A DNA stretch of 64,000 nt from Azospirillum baldaniorum (GTDB lineage: Bacteria > Pseudomonadota > Alphaproteobacteria > Azospirillales > Azospirillaceae), in NCBI RefSeq assembly GCF_003119195.2, contig NZ_CP022253.1, forward strand, positions 2,551,001 to 2,615,000, in the 5' to 3' direction. This document shows, piece by piece, positions 25,240 to 35,004 of the stretch (its first letter is position 1; every line of letters starts with the position of its first letter). Made by a program: the position numbers and the translations under genes. The notes under the pieces were generated by a model, which had not been told where the DNA came from, did no database searches, and was given only the letters and a program-made list of their open reading frames with translations.

Positions 25240-28200
25240 TCATTTCTCCTCCACCTGGCGGGGCGCAGGGGCGGTTCGTCGGGTCATCCGCCGGGCTTCG
25301 AGACGCTCTCTCCCGCCCATCACGAACACGAAGAAAACGGGCACGAAGATGATGGCCAGCACGGTTGCGCTGACCATGCCGCCGAACACGCCGGTACCGA
25401 TGGCGTGCTGGGTCTCGGCACTGGCGCCCATGGCGATCATCAGCGGCACGACGCCGAGACCGAAGGCCAGGGAGGTCATCAGGATCGGGCGCAGGCGCAA
25501 GCGGGCCGCGGCCACGGCGGCCTCCGCCAGATCCATGCCCTCTTCGCGCAGTTGCTTGGCGAACTCGACGATCAGGATGGCATTCTTGGCCGACAAGCCG
25601 ATCACGGTGATCATGCCGACCTTGAAGTACACGTCGTTGGGCAGGCCGCGCAGCGTCACCGCGAGCACCGCGCCGAGGAGGCCGAGCGGCACCACCAGCA
25701 TGACCGACAGCGGAATGGCCCAACTCTCGTACAACGCGGCAAGCACGAGGAACACCACCAGCATCGACAGCGCCATCAGCACCGGGGCCTGCGCGGCGGA
25801 CTGCCGCTCCTGCAGCGATTGTCCGGTCCAGGCGATGGCGAAGCCGGACGGCAGCTGCGCGGCCAGCCGCTCCATTTCGGCCATGGCGGTGCCGCTGGAG
25901 ACGCCGGGGGCAGCGCTGCCGGAGATGCGCGCGGCCGGAAAGCCCTGATAGCGAACAAGCTGCAGCGGAGTCTCACTCCAGACCGGGCGGACAATCTCCG
26001 ACAACGGCACCATCCCGCCGGCCGCGTTGCGCACAAACAGCTTGAGCACATCGTCGATCTGCATGCGCGCCGATGCGTCGGCCTGGATGATGACCTGCTG
26101 CATGCGTCCGGCGTTGGGAAAGTCGTTGACGTACGTCGACCCCATCGCCGTGGACAGCGTGTCGCTGACGCTGGTGAACGCCACCCCCAGCGCTTCGGCC
26201 TTCTCGCGGTCGATGTCCAGGCGGACGCTGGTGCCGGCCGGCAGACCGTCGGGATAGACGCCGGTCACGGCCCCACTCTTCGCCGCCAGTTCCAACAGGC
26301 GTGCTTCGGCGGCCTTGAGCGCGGCATACCCTTGGTTGGCGCGGTCCTGCAGACGCAGTGTGAAGCCGGAGCTGGTGCCCAGCTCCTCGATGGCGGGCGG
26401 CAGCAGATTCATCACCGTGCCTTCCGTCGTGCCGGCCATGGCCCGCTGCGCAAGCTCCGCCTCGCTCGGGGGCGTCGCGCCATCGCGCTCGCCCCAGTCC
26501 TTGAGCATGGTGAACCCCATCGCCGCGTTCGTGCCCGACCCCGAAAAGCCGAACCCCACGATGGACAGGGTGGACGCGAGCGATGGGCGCGAGGCGACAT
26601 GCTCCTCGAACGTCTTGACGATCCTGAGCGTGCGTTCGGTCGTGGCCTCGGCGGGAAGCTGGATGGAGGTCATGAAGTAGCCCTGATCCTCCTCGGGCAG
26701 GAAGGCCGACGGCAGTTGCCGGAAGGCCAGCACCAGAACCGCGACGAGGGCCGCGAAGACCAGCATCACGCGCCCGGTGCGCGTCACCAACCCGGCGACA
26801 CGCCGCTCATAACGCTGCGTCAGGCGGTCGAAACCACGATTGAACCAGCCGAAGAAGCCGCGCTTTTCGTGATGCGCGGGGTCGACCGGCCGGAGGAGCG
26901 TCGCGCAGAGCGCCGGCGTCAGGGTGAGCGCCAGGAAGGCGGAGAACAGAATCGCCACCGCCATCGACAGCGTGAACTGCTGGTAGATCACACCGACGGA
27001 ACCGCTCGCCAACGCCATGGGAATGAACACCGCGGTCAGGACCAAGGTGATGCCGATCACCGCACCGGTGATCTCCTTCATCGCCTTGACCGTCGCGTCC
27101 TTTGGCGCCAGCCCTTCCCGGGCCATGATGCGCTCGACGTTCTCGACCACGACGATGGCGTCGTCGACGATGATGCCGATGGCGAGCACCATCCCGAACA
27201 TGGTCAGGACGTTGATGGAAAAGCCCACGGCCAGCATCACGGCGAAGGTGCCGAGCAGCGCGATCGGCGCGACAATGGCCGGGATGAGCGTGCAGCGCAC
27301 GTTCTGGAGGAACAGGTACATCACCAGGAAAACCAGCAGCATCGCCTCGGCCAGCGTCTGGATGACCTTCTCGATCGACACCTTCACGAAGGGAGCGGAG
27401 TTGAAGGGAATTGAGTAGCTCATGCCCGTGGGCAGGGTCCTGCTCAGTTCCTCCAGGCGGGCCTGCACGCCCTCGGCGGTTCTCACCGCGTTGCCGCCGG
27501 ACGTGAGTTGCACGGACGCGGCGGTGGTGGCTTTTCCGTTCTCCCGGTTGATGAAGCTGTACGACTGGGCCCCGAGTTCGACGCGCGCGACGTCGCCGAG
27601 CGTCACCTTCGAGCCGTCGGAGGCCGCACGGAGCACGACGCCGGCGAATTCCTCCGATGTGGTCAGCTGCCCCTGGATCGTGAGCGGAACGGTCACGGCC
27701 TGGCCCGGCAGCGTCGGCGACGCGCCGACACTGCCGGGAGCGATCTGGACGTTCTGCTGGCTGATCGCCGCCGTCAGGTCGCTCATGGACAGGCCATGGG
27801 CCATCAGCTTGGCTGGATCGACCCAGACGCGCATCGCCTGCTCGGAGCCGAACAGCTGCACCCGACCGACGCCGTCGATCCGCCGCAACTCCTCGACGAT
27901 GTTGCGCGCCATGTAGTCGCTGAGCGCGGTTTCATCGAAACGGCCGTCATCGGACTTCAGCCCGACGATCATCAGGAAGCCCGACGACGCGGACTCCACG
28001 GTCAGGCCATTCTGCCGCACGGCCTGCGGCAGCCGCGGTTCAATGGACTTGAGCTTGTTCTGCACATCGACCTGGGCCATGTCCGGGTCGGTGCCGGGTG
28101 TGAAGGTGGCGGTGACGGTCGCCGATCCGGAGGCATCCGACGCCGATTCGAAGTAGAGCAGGTTCTTGACGCTCGACAGCTCGCGCTCGATGAGGCTGAT

Positions 28201-28383
28201 CACCCCGTCGTTCATCGTCTGCGGGCTGGCCCCGGGATAAGTTGCCAAGATGCTGACGGTCGGCGGCGCCACCGACGGGTAACGGGCGATCGGCAGCTGT
28301 GGAATGGCGATCGCACCGACCAGGATGATGAACAGGGCGATGACCCAGGCGAACACCGGGCGTTCGATGAAGAATTGAGGCAT
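25240..28383 (-). CDS. RND (HAE1-type) multidrug efflux permease
   Basis: A 1,047-residue inner-membrane pump of the AcrB/MexB/AdeB type. It starts 'MPQFFIERPVFAWVIALFIILVGA', has twelve predicted transmembrane helices and two large periplasmic loops. The proton-relay pair is in 'GIIVDDAIVVVENVER'. The C-terminal helix set has 'VGMITVIGLSAKNAILIVEFA'. The length is that of a complete pump. It follows the membrane-fusion gene by 20 bases and is presumably cotranscribed. The matching outer-membrane channel gene upstream is broken, so the pump would need a channel from elsewhere. Confidence 0.95.
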   Translation of the reverse strand: MPQFFIERPVFAWVIALFIILVGAIAIPQLPIARYPSVAPPTVSILATYPGASPQTMNDGVISLIERELSSVKNLLYFESASDASGSATVTATFTPGTDPDMAQVDVQNKLKSIEPRLPQAVRQNGLTVESASSGFLMIVGLKSDDGRFDETALSDYMARNIVEELRRIDGVGRVQLFGSEQAMRVWVDPAKLMAHGLSMSDLTAAISQQNVQIAPGSVGASPTLPGQAVTVPLTIQGQLTTSEEFAGVVLRAASDGSKVTLGDVARVELGAQSYSFINRENGKATTAASVQLTSGGNAVRTAEGVQARLEELSRTLPTGMSYSIPFNSAPFVKVSIEKVIQTLAEAMLLVFLVMYLFLQNVRCTLIPAIVAPIALLGTFAVMLAVGFSINVLTMFGMVLAIGIIVDDAIVVVENVERIMAREGLAPKDATVKAMKEITGAVIGITLVLTAVFIPMALASGSVGVIYQQFTLSMAVAILFSAFLALTLTPALCATLLRPVDPAHHEKRGFFGWFNRGFDRLTQRYERRVAGLVTRTGRVMLVFAALVAVLVLAFRQLPSAFLPEEDQGYFMTSIQLPAEATTERTLRIVKTFEEHVASRPSLASTLSIVGFGFSGSGTNAAMGFTMLKDWGERDGATPPSEAELAQRAMAGTTEGTVMNLLPPAIEELGTSSGFTLRLQDRANQGYAALKAAEARLLELAAKSGAVTGVYPDGLPAGTSVRLDIDREKAEALGVAFTSVSDTLSTAMGSTYVNDFPNAGRMQQVIIQADASARMQIDDVLKLFVRNAAGGMVPLSEIVRPVWSETPLQLVRYQGFPAARISGSAAPGVSSGTAMAEMERLAAQLPSGFAIAWTGQSLQERQSAAQAPVLMALSMLVVFLVLAALYESWAIPLSVMLVVPLGLLGAVLAVTLRGLPNDVYFKVGMITVIGLSAKNAILIVEFAKQLREEGMDLAEAAVAAARLRLRPILMTSLAFGLGVVPLMIAMGASAETQHAIGTGVFGGMVSATVLAIIFVPVFFVFVMGGRERLEARRMTRRTAPAPRQVEEK

Positions 28384-28403
28384 GATGGGATTGTCCTGTC
28401 CGC

Positions 28404-29558
28404 TCAGCGCATGGTGGTGGCGGTCGGTTTGGAAACCGGCCAGTCACGCGCGCTCACCGGGACGCCCTCGGACAGGCGCTCCATGCCCTCGACCACGACC
28501 CTCCGCCCGGCTTCGAGGCCGGCGCTGACGCGATAGCGGCGGTCCACCAGTTCGCCGAGTTCCACCGGCTTGAGGGAAGCCTGATCGTTCCCGTCGAGCG
28601 TCCACACCTGCGGCTGGCCGCCGACGCGCACCACCGCCTGCTGAGGAAGGGTCAGGGCATCGGCGTAGCTCGTGCGCGGCACCCGCGCACGAACGAACAT
28701 GCCCGGGAGCAGGTCGCGCCGCGGGTTGTCGACGAGGATGCGGAGCAGCACGTCGCCCGTGCCGGGATCGACGGAGATGCCCGAGAACAGCACGCGCCCG
28801 GTCGCCTCGTACGGTTCGCCGTCGCCGCGCAGAATGGCGACCGGCAGGCCATCCCTGGAGTCCGCTTTCCGCAGGGCCATGGCCTTGCGCAGGGGAGCGA
28901 GCGAGGACGCCGGCTGACGCACATCCACATAGACCTGATCGATCTGCTGGATGCGCGCCATCGGGTTGCCGTCGCTGCCGCCGACCAACGCCCCCTCGGT
29001 CACCAGCGCTTGGTCGATGCGTCCCGGAATCGGCGCCTCCACCGTGGCGAATTTCAGGTCGAGTTCGCGGCGGGCCAGGGTCGCGCGGGCCTGCGCCACG
29101 TCGGCCACGGCCTGATCGCGCTGGAACACCGCGTCGTCGTAGACTTGGCGGCTGACGGCATCGGCCTTGAGCAGCGGCTGCAGCCTCGCCACCTGCACCC
29201 TGGCACGCTCCAGCCCCACCGTTGTCCGCTGCAGGGCGGCGGCAGCCATGTCCACCTCGGACTTGAACGGCGCCGGGTCGATCTGGAACAGCGGCTGGCC
29301 GGCAGCCACCTCGCTGCCCTGCTCGAAGCTCCGGCGCAGCACGATGCCGCTCACCTGCGGCCGTATCTCGGCAACCCGCAACGCGGCGACGCGGCCCGGC
29401 AGGTCGTCGGTCAGCTCCAGCCGGGATGGCGCAACGGTGAGAACGGAAACCTGCGGGGCCGGATTGTCCGTGACCGGTTCGGATTGCTCACACCCCATCA
29501 GCAGCATCGCCACCAGGGCACAGGCGCCACCATGACGGCGCAACTGGTCGATCCTCAT
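28404..29558 (-). CDS. RND efflux membrane-fusion (periplasmic adaptor) lipoprotein
   Basis: The 384-residue AcrA/MexA-type adaptor has a lipobox 'AMLLMGCEQSE', placing the acylated Cys at about residue 23. The barrel-sandwich motif 'EIRPQVSGIVLRRSFEQGSEVAAGQPLFQIDP' comes next. A coiled-coil hairpin (about 100–165) is followed by 'LKFATVEAPIPGRIDQALVTEGALVG' and the membrane-proximal domain. It joins the RND pump to an outer-membrane channel. The 181-base gap to the upstream kinase gene is large enough for its own promoter, probably controlled by that two-component system. Confidence 0.93.
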   Translation of the reverse strand: MRIDQLRRHGGACALVAMLLMGCEQSEPVTDNPAPQVSVLTVAPSRLELTDDLPGRVAALRVAEIRPQVSGIVLRRSFEQGSEVAAGQPLFQIDPAPFKSEVDMAAAALQRTTVGLERARVQVARLQPLLKADAVSRQVYDDAVFQRDQAVADVAQARATLARRELDLKFATVEAPIPGRIDQALVTEGALVGGSDGNPMARIQQIDQVYVDVRQPASSLAPLRKAMALRKADSRDGLPVAILRGDGEPYEATGRVLFSGISVDPGTGDVLLRILVDNPRRDLLPGMFVRARVPRTSYADALTLPQQAVVRVGGQPQVWTLDGNDQASLKPVELGELVDRRYRVSAGLEAGRRVVVEGMERLSEGVPVSARDWPVSKPTATTMR

Positions 29559-29739
29559 CCACTTTCCTTCAGGCGCAGGCCGCTATCGGCAAAAACGCCG
29601 GCACTCTGAAGGCGCCTGATTGCGTTTCGTTCGAGGTCGTGTGGAGATTTGATGGAGAGGGAAAAATTGTTGCGAGCCGCCGCGATGCCCATGACGCCTG
29701 CGCCCGGACCCGCCGACGCCTGGACAGCATGCTTGCGGC

Positions 29740-30825
29740 TTATGGTCCGATTTTCGGCAGCCGGATCTCGAACGTCACACCTTGCGGTTCCGACGCCATC
29801 GCCACCGCGACGCCGCCATGGGCCTGCGCGATGGCCTGCACCACCGCCAAGCCCAAACCGCTGCCACCGCTCTCCCGCGAACGGGACGCGTCGCTCCGCC
29901 AGAAGGGATCGAAAATTATCTTCTCCGCACCGTCCGGCAGACCGGGGCCATGGTCGCAGACCCGCAAAATGGCATGATCGCGCGTCGCCCTGGTTTCGAT
30001 GCGCACCTCGCAGGGCGCGGCGTAGCGCCGGACGTTTTCGAGCAGCACCGTCAGGACCTGACGGATGCGCGCACCGTCGCCGTGGATCATCACGGACCCC
30101 AGATCCGCATGGATCGACACGCCGGCCTGCTGAAGCATCGGCTTGGTGATCGCCACCACGGAGGCGACTTCACCCGCAAGATCAATCGTTTCGAGCCTCA
30201 ATTCGAGACGCCCGTTCTGCGCCAGCGTCAGAATCTTCAAATCGTCGACGATCCGGCTCAACCCCTCGACCTGGACGAGAAGGACCTGAAGCGACGGCGG
30301 GTCGGGAATGAAGACGCCATCGACGTACCCCTGTATCTGGCCGCGCAGAATGGTCAAGGGCGTGCGCAGTTCGTGAGCGATCGCGGCGTGCCAGGCCCGC
30401 ATTTCCGTTTCCGCCCGGCTCAACTGTCCGGCCATGTGGTTGAAGTCCTCGATCAGTTGGCGCGTTTCGGCAAACGACGCCTTCGTCGGCATGGCCCGCG
30501 CGCCGAGATCGCCTGCGGCAATGCGCCGGGCCGCCGTCGCGACCGCATCCAGGGGATGGATGAGCCGACGGGCGAAGCGCATCGCCGCGACGATCGCCCC
30601 TCCCAATCCGATGGCCCACAGCACGAGGAAGGCGGTCCATTCCGGCGTCGTCGGCCAGTAGCTGTCCGGTTCGGGAACGCCCTCGAACCCCTCGGGTGCC
30701 CAGAACCGGAAGAAGACGAGTTCGTAGAACAGGAAGGACCCGGCGCACATGATGATGAGCGCCAGCCCGGTCACGCCCGCCATGGACGCGACCAGCTGCC
30801 GGTTCAATGACTTGGCCGATTTCAT
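29740..30825 (-). CDS. sensor histidine kinase (BaeS/AdeS-like)
   Basis: The 361-residue kinase has two transmembrane helices (about 14–38 and 64–84) around a short periplasmic loop of about 25 residues. A HAMP domain ('RFARRLIHPLDAVATAARRIAAGDL') follows, then the H-box 'IAHELRTPLTIL' with phospho-accepting His151. The ATPase domain has an unusual N-box ('VLLENVRRYAAP'), a G1 box 'VCDHGPGLP' and G2 'SGGSGLGLAVV'. Such a small sensor loop suggests sensing within the membrane. It overlaps the response-regulator gene by four bases (ATGA) and likely controls the adjacent efflux genes. Confidence 0.92.
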   Translation of the reverse strand: MKSAKSLNRQLVASMAGVTGLALIIMCAGSFLFYELVFFRFWAPEGFEGVPEPDSYWPTTPEWTAFLVLWAIGLGGAIVAAMRFARRLIHPLDAVATAARRIAAGDLGARAMPTKASFAETRQLIEDFNHMAGQLSRAETEMRAWHAAIAHELRTPLTILRGQIQGYVDGVFIPDPPSLQVLLVQVEGLSRIVDDLKILTLAQNGRLELRLETIDLAGEVASVVAITKPMLQQAGVSIHADLGSVMIHGDGARIRQVLTVLLENVRRYAAPCEVRIETRATRDHAILRVCDHGPGLPDGAEKIIFDPFWRSDASRSRESGGSGLGLAVVQAIAQAHGGVAVAMASEPQGVTFEIRLPKIGP

Positions 30826-31511
30826 GGAACGAACGACAGCCGATAGCCGACGCCCCTGATGCTCTCGAAGAAATCCTGAGCTCCGGCGGCGTGGAGCTTG
30901 CGCCGGATGTTGCTGGCGTGCGTATCGATCGTCCGCTCCAGCGTGTTGCCTTCCGGCAGGCAGGCGTCGATCAGGTCGGCGCGGCTGAAAACGCGTGTGG
31001 GCTGCCGCGCCATATGCGAGAGGATGCGGAACTCCGTCGCCGTGAAGTCGATGCGGACCCGGCCGTCGGCGCCTTCGACAGCGACGGCATGAGCCGTCAA
31101 GTCGATTTCCAGCGGACCGACCCGCAGCACCGCGACGTCGGTCCGGCCCATCGCCCGACGCAGAACGGCCTTGACCCTGGCGACCACCTCCAGCGGGTTG
31201 AACGGCTTGACGATGTAGTCGTCGGCACCGATCCGCAGGGCCTGAAGCTTATCGAGATCCTCGTCGAGCGCCGTGATCATGATCACCGGCGTATCGCCGC
31301 GACGCCGAATGGCCGCCAGAACCTCGTAGCCGTCGAGCTTGGGGATCTTGACGTCGAGGAGCACGATGTCGGGCCGGAGCTGGTGATGCAGATCCAGCGC
31401 GATCGGACCGTTCTCCGCACGGACGGTGCGCAGCCCTTCACGATCAAGATACCCCGTGATGATCCGGGCGACGTCGGGCTCGTCCTCCACAACCAAAGCC
31501 AGCACGCTCAT
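30822..31511 (-). CDS. OmpR-family response regulator (BaeR/AdeR-like)
   Basis: The 229-residue regulator has a receiver domain with acidic pocket 'VVEDEP', phospho-acceptor Asp53 in 'DIVLLDVKIPKLDG', the switch Thr in 'VIMITALDED' and Lys in 'DDYIVKPFNP'. The C-terminal winged helix ends with 'LERTIDTHASNIRRKLHAAG' and 'GVGYRLSFVP'. The ATG at 31511 begins family homology with GGAG six bases upstream. It overlaps the kinase gene by four bases. Its place between a broken channel gene and the pump genes points to efflux control. Confidence 0.93.
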   Translation of the reverse strand: MSVLALVVEDEPDVARIITGYLDREGLRTVRAENGPIALDLHHQLRPDIVLLDVKIPKLDGYEVLAAIRRRGDTPVIMITALDEDLDKLQALRIGADDYIVKPFNPLEVVARVKAVLRRAMGRTDVAVLRVGPLEIDLTAHAVAVEGADGRVRIDFTATEFRILSHMARQPTRVFSRADLIDACLPEGNTLERTIDTHASNIRRKLHAAGAQDFFESIRGVGYRLSFVP

Positions 31512-31632
31512 TCCACTCTCCAAATTCCGGCCACTCTTCGATTGCCGGCAAGGCTCATGATAGCGTCGCTTTATGGACGTTCCGTGGAGATCGTGAGGAC
31601 ATCCCACCTGTCCGCACACCCCCGGACCGGGC

Positions 31633-32226
31633 TCATCCGGATGTCGAAGGACAGCCGCCCAGGGCACGGTAGAGAGCGGCGGCGTTCTCCAGCCGCGCCT
31701 TCCTGGCGTCCAGCAGCGCCTGGTCGGCGGCGAACAGGCCGCGTTCGGCGTCCAGAACCTCGAGATAGCCGACCGCACCGGCCAGATACCGGTTCATCGT
31801 CATCGTCCGACGCCGTGCCTCCACCTCATGCATCGCCCATCGGGCCGCGACCTCGTGATCCAGAAGCGTTTGGCTGTCCAGCGCGTCCGACGCCTCGTGG
31901 AAGGCCGTTTGAATGGCCCGTTCAACTCGATGACGGCCAGGCTTTCGCGCGCCTTCGCCGGATCCAGGTTGGCGCGGTTCCGCCCGCCGTCGAAGATCGG
32001 CAGGCTCACCTGGGGAACGAACTGCAACGCACCGCTGCCGGGGGCGAAGAGGTTGCTGAGTTCGCCGGAGGCAACGCCCCCCATCACCGTCAGCCGGACC
32101 GAGGGAAAGAAGGCGGCGCGGGCGGCACCGATCTGCGCGTTGGCCGCCTGGAGCCGCTGTTCCGCCGCGACGATGTCGGGACGCGCCATCAGCAGTTCGG
32201 AAGGCAGACCGGCGTGGGTCACCCCC
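31633..32226 (-). pseudogene. outer-membrane efflux channel (OprM/NodT-type), broken
   Basis: Reading leftward, the frame gives '[39 protein letters not shown]…[13 protein letters not shown]', the central part of an outer-membrane efflux channel. Near 31925–31932 one base is missing. The homology then continues in another frame as '[24 protein letters not shown]' and 'MNRYLAGAVGYLEVLDAERGLFAADQALLDARKARLENAAALYRALGG' to the stop. The N-terminal third, with signal peptide and lipobox, is lost at the 32226 junction. Two independent lesions mean the gene is dead. It would have been the third component of the adjacent RND system. Confidence 0.85.
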
Positions 32227-32499
32227 CCATGCCTATAAACGTCGTCTGTGAGCTGCCTTGCGGGATGAGTGGACCGCATGCTGAAAGCTGGACGTTGGCG
32301 GCATCGGATGGTGCCGCCGGCTTGGCATCGCGGCAAGCAGCATGGTTTGCGCTGTGGCAGCCCAACGCATCGAGATCATCATGGGCGCCGGTGGGGGCGA
32401 ATCTATTCGCCTGAGGAGAATATCCGCTTGGTGGGCGAAGCGGTTGGGTCGCACAGCGTGCATGAGGGCATGACGCCGCCCTGAATTGGAGGGGTTGAT
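32227..32499. other. unassigned junction DNA
   Basis: No intact gene is seen between the broken channel gene and the IS6-type remnant. A short rightward stretch near 32385–32450 reads 'RIYSPEENIRLVGEAVG', faintly like the N-terminus of an IS3-type OrfA. It is too short to assign. Confidence 0.25.
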
Positions 32500-32812
32500 T
32501 ACGCGACGGCGAGCATGTCGCGCAGGGCGGCGACCCTCCGGACATAGATCGCCCGCACCCGGGGGGCGGAACCTGCTGGTTGCGCCGGGTTGCCGGGCAC
32601 AGAAAGTTGCGCGCTTCGCCCTGGGCCCGCCAGAAAAGATGGGCACTGTCCGGGAGTTGGAATCCGCGCATCGTCGGCGTCCTTCCTTTCACCCCGCGAT
32701 GATCTTGCTCCAAACGGTTGTTCTTGAATTTGGAAGTGCGGTGCCCAACCGCATCCCCGAACACCTGCTTGATAGCTGGCGGGTTGCCGGCGTGCTTGTC
32801 CGTCGTAACCGT
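32500..32812 (-). pseudogene. IS6-family transposase remnant (C-terminal part)
   Basis: Leftward translation gives 'VTTDKHAGNPPAIKQVFGDAVGHRTSKFKNNRLEQDHRGVKGR', characteristic of the C-terminal catalytic region of IS6-family transposases: the TTD aspartate and the ExDHR motif. It then degenerates through 'MRGFQLPDSAHLFWRAQGEARNFLC'. At least one frameshift separates the upstream part and the N-terminal half is absent. A separate N-terminal fragment of the same family lies at 39552. Confidence 0.65.
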
Positions 32813-32971
32813 TTAGTGTTGTTCCCTTTGCGAACGGGCACACGCCCGCTTCGACGCCGCGGATTTCCGCAGCGATCGAGGCGGAACGCTCATCATCCAG
32901 ACCCCAGCGGTTCGCAACGCGGAGGCATGGAGCAGGATCACCATCGGGGGCAGGAATCTACGCCACCGCCA

Positions 32972-34201
32972 TCATTTCTTCACGAGGGGGCAATCGCTTT
33001 GCGAGAGCGGCCGAAATGCCTCCTCGGCGGGAATCGTGGCGCGCAGGGTGTAGTAGTCCCAGGAATACTTGGATTCGGATGGCTTCTTCACCTGCATCAG
33101 ATACATCTCACGCATGAGGCGACCATCCTCGCGCACCCAGCCGTCCTTCACGAACACGTCGTTGATCCGCGTGCTCTTCAGCTTTTCCATGACGGGGCCG
33201 GCCTCGTCGGTGCCGGCGGCCTCGATGGCTTTCAGGTAGGCGAGCGTCGAGGAATAGACGCCGGCCTGCCCCATGTTCGGCATGATCTTCACCCGCTCGT
33301 GGAAGCGCCGGGAGAAGGCGCGGGTCTCGTCGTCGCGGTCCCAGTAGAAGGCGGTGGTCAGGTACATCCCCTGCGTCGCCTCCAGCCCCAGGGCGTGGAC
33401 GTCGGTGTCGAACAGCAGGAGACCGGCGAGTTGCTGCCCGCTCTGGGTCAGGCCGAACTCGGCGGCCGCCTTGATGGCGTTGCGCGCGTCCATCCCGGTG
33501 GTGGCGAGGCCGACGATCTTGGCACCCGATGCCTGCGCCTGCGTCACGTAGGACGCGAAATCGAGGTTGTTCAGCGGGAAGCGCACGGCGCCCAGGACCT
33601 TGCCGCCGTTCTCTTGGACGATCTTCGCCGTGTTCTCCTCCAGCCCGTGGCCGAAGGCGAAATCGACGGTGAGGAAGTACCAGGTGTCACCGCCCTGCTT
33701 GATCGTCTGCGCCCCGGTGCCCTTGGCCAGCGCGTAGGCATCGTAGGCGTAGTGGATGGTGTTGGGCGTGCATTTGTCGCCGGTCAGGCGGGTGACGGAC
33801 GGGCCGTTGAAGATGGCGACACGGTTCTTGTCGCGGACGATGTCCGCCACCGCCAGCGCCAGACCGGAGTTCGCCACGTCCTGGATGAGGTCGACGTTCT
33901 GCGCGTCGATCCACTCGCGCACGATGGACGACCCGACATCCACCTTGTTCTGGTGGTCGGCGGTCAGCACCTCGATGGGCTTGCCCAGCACCGTGCCGCC
34001 GAAATCCTCCACCGCCATTTGCGCGGCGGCGATGGAGCCGCGGCCGCTCTGGTCGGAGAAGGCCCCGGACAGGTCGGTGATGACCCCGATCCGGACGACA
34101 TCGTTCGAGATCCTGGCCCCTTGCTGCGCCGCCGCCGGCAGCATGGTGGCGAGCAGCAGCGCGGTCCCGGACAGCAGCGCGGTGCCCAACTGACGCTTCA
34201 T
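32972..34201 (-). CDS. ABC transporter periplasmic binding protein (Peripla_BP_6 type)
   Basis: The 409-residue protein has a signal peptide (MKRQLGTALLSGTALLLATMLPAAAQ). The family-6 ligand fold begins 'VVRIGVITDLSGAFSDQSGRGSI' and contains 'LIQDVANSGLALAVADIV' and 'WYFLTVDFAFGHGLEENTAKIV'. Relatives bind branched-chain amino acids, amides, urea or aromatic acids for LivHMGF-type transporters. No permease or ATPase gene lies nearby, so it is an orphan here. GGGAGGA stands four bases before the ATG at 34201. It is divergent from the small TIM-barrel gene and may supply ligand to the Tm-1-type locus beside it, but this is only positional. Confidence 0.88.
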   Translation of the reverse strand: MKRQLGTALLSGTALLLATMLPAAAQQGARISNDVVRIGVITDLSGAFSDQSGRGSIAAAQMAVEDFGGTVLGKPIEVLTADHQNKVDVGSSIVREWIDAQNVDLIQDVANSGLALAVADIVRDKNRVAIFNGPSVTRLTGDKCTPNTIHYAYDAYALAKGTGAQTIKQGGDTWYFLTVDFAFGHGLEENTAKIVQENGGKVLGAVRFPLNNLDFASYVTQAQASGAKIVGLATTGMDARNAIKAAAEFGLTQSGQQLAGLLLFDTDVHALGLEATQGMYLTTAFYWDRDDETRAFSRRFHERVKIMPNMGQAGVYSSTLAYLKAIEAAGTDEAGPVMEKLKSTRINDVFVKDGWVREDGRLMREMYLMQVKKPSESKYSWDYYTLRATIPAEEAFRPLSQSDCPLVKK

Positions 34202-34305
34202 CGCTTCCTCCCTTGTTTTGCGTCGTCCCGGCGAGCCTTCACCGAAACCCGTTGCCATACCGTCCCGCCCCATGGTCGATTCCACAACGGCGCGCGATCC
34301 GGGGC

Positions 34306-35004
34306 ATGGGTAAAATGGGGAAAAACGGTCGGCTCGACGTACAAATCGTTTCTGCGCTCCGTCCCTGGGCGGAAACGTCCGATGAGCGGCTGTTCTGCCC
34401 AGCCTTCGGCGGGCATCCGGTGGACCGCGCCGAGTATCTGGCCCTGCTTCCCGTCCAGGACAGCAACGGGCGGCTGCTCGCCGCCTTGGCCGAAGCGCCG
34501 GACGCCGTGCCGGAGGGGGTGTGCGTCGGTGTGCTGGCGGTCGACCCCTTCCGGCCGGTGGGTCCGTTCCTGAAGACCCTGCGCCGGTTCGGGGTGCGCG
34601 CGGTCGCAAATTTCCCCACCACCGCGCTGTTCGACGGGGAAACCGGCGAGACGCTGCGCGGCGTCGGGCTCGGTGCGGAGCGGGAGGTGTCGTTCCTGGA
34701 GGAGGCTGCCCGTGGGGGATTCGCCGTCACCGGCTTCGCCGCCGACGCGGACATCGGCCGGCGCCTGCGGGCGGCGGGTGCGGGGCGCCTCGTCGTGCAT
34801 CCGGGTGCCGCGACCGGCGATCCGTCGCGCGACGCCGAGGCGGTCGCGAACGCCGCCGCGGTCGCCGCCGAACTGCGCCAAGAGGGCGGCGGTCCCGTCC
34901 TCCTCTATCGAGCGGCCGACTTCGAGGACCATCATGACGTCATGAGGCGGGCGGCCGACGGGCTGGTGCTTCCGCCCGGCGCCGGTCACTCCAACAGGCC
35001 GTAG
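34306..35004 (+). CDS. diverged TIM-barrel protein of the PEP-hydrolase family
   Basis: The 232-residue protein contains 'VGVLAVDPFRPVGPFLKTLRRFGVRAVANFPTTALFDGETGE', then 'GAEREVSFLEEAARGGFAVTGFAADADI' and 'RLVVHPGAATGD'. The block NFPT…DG…L…G.G…EV matches the corresponding blocks of the two longer TIM-barrel proteins encoded at 34986–36782 and 38137–38973. Its N-terminus is different ('RPWAETSDERLFCPAFGG') and it is shorter by about 45 residues, so it is probably a structural or regulatory paralogue rather than an equal enzyme. ATGs at 34306 and 34315 are both possible starts. Its 3' end overlaps the convergent regulator gene by 19 bases. Confidence 0.65.
   Translation: MGKMGKNGRLDVQIVSALRPWAETSDERLFCPAFGGHPVDRAEYLALLPVQDSNGRLLAALAEAPDAVPEGVCVGVLAVDPFRPVGPFLKTLRRFGVRAVANFPTTALFDGETGETLRGVGLGAEREVSFLEEAARGGFAVTGFAADADIGRRLRAAGAGRLVVHPGAATGDPSRDAEAVANAAAVAAELRQEGGGPVLLYRAADFEDHHDVMRRAADGLVLPPGAGHSNRP

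Noticed and set aside
25057..25723. Extension of the transposase frame upstream of the IS into the RND gene
   Set aside because: It crosses the inverted repeat and is antisense-like or out of frame with both the MFS fragment and the pump gene. The transposase start lies inside the IS.
32972..34201. Complete branched-chain amino acid ABC operon around the binding protein
   Set aside because: No LivH/M permease or LivG/F ATPase gene is present on either side, so only an orphan binding protein can be claimed.
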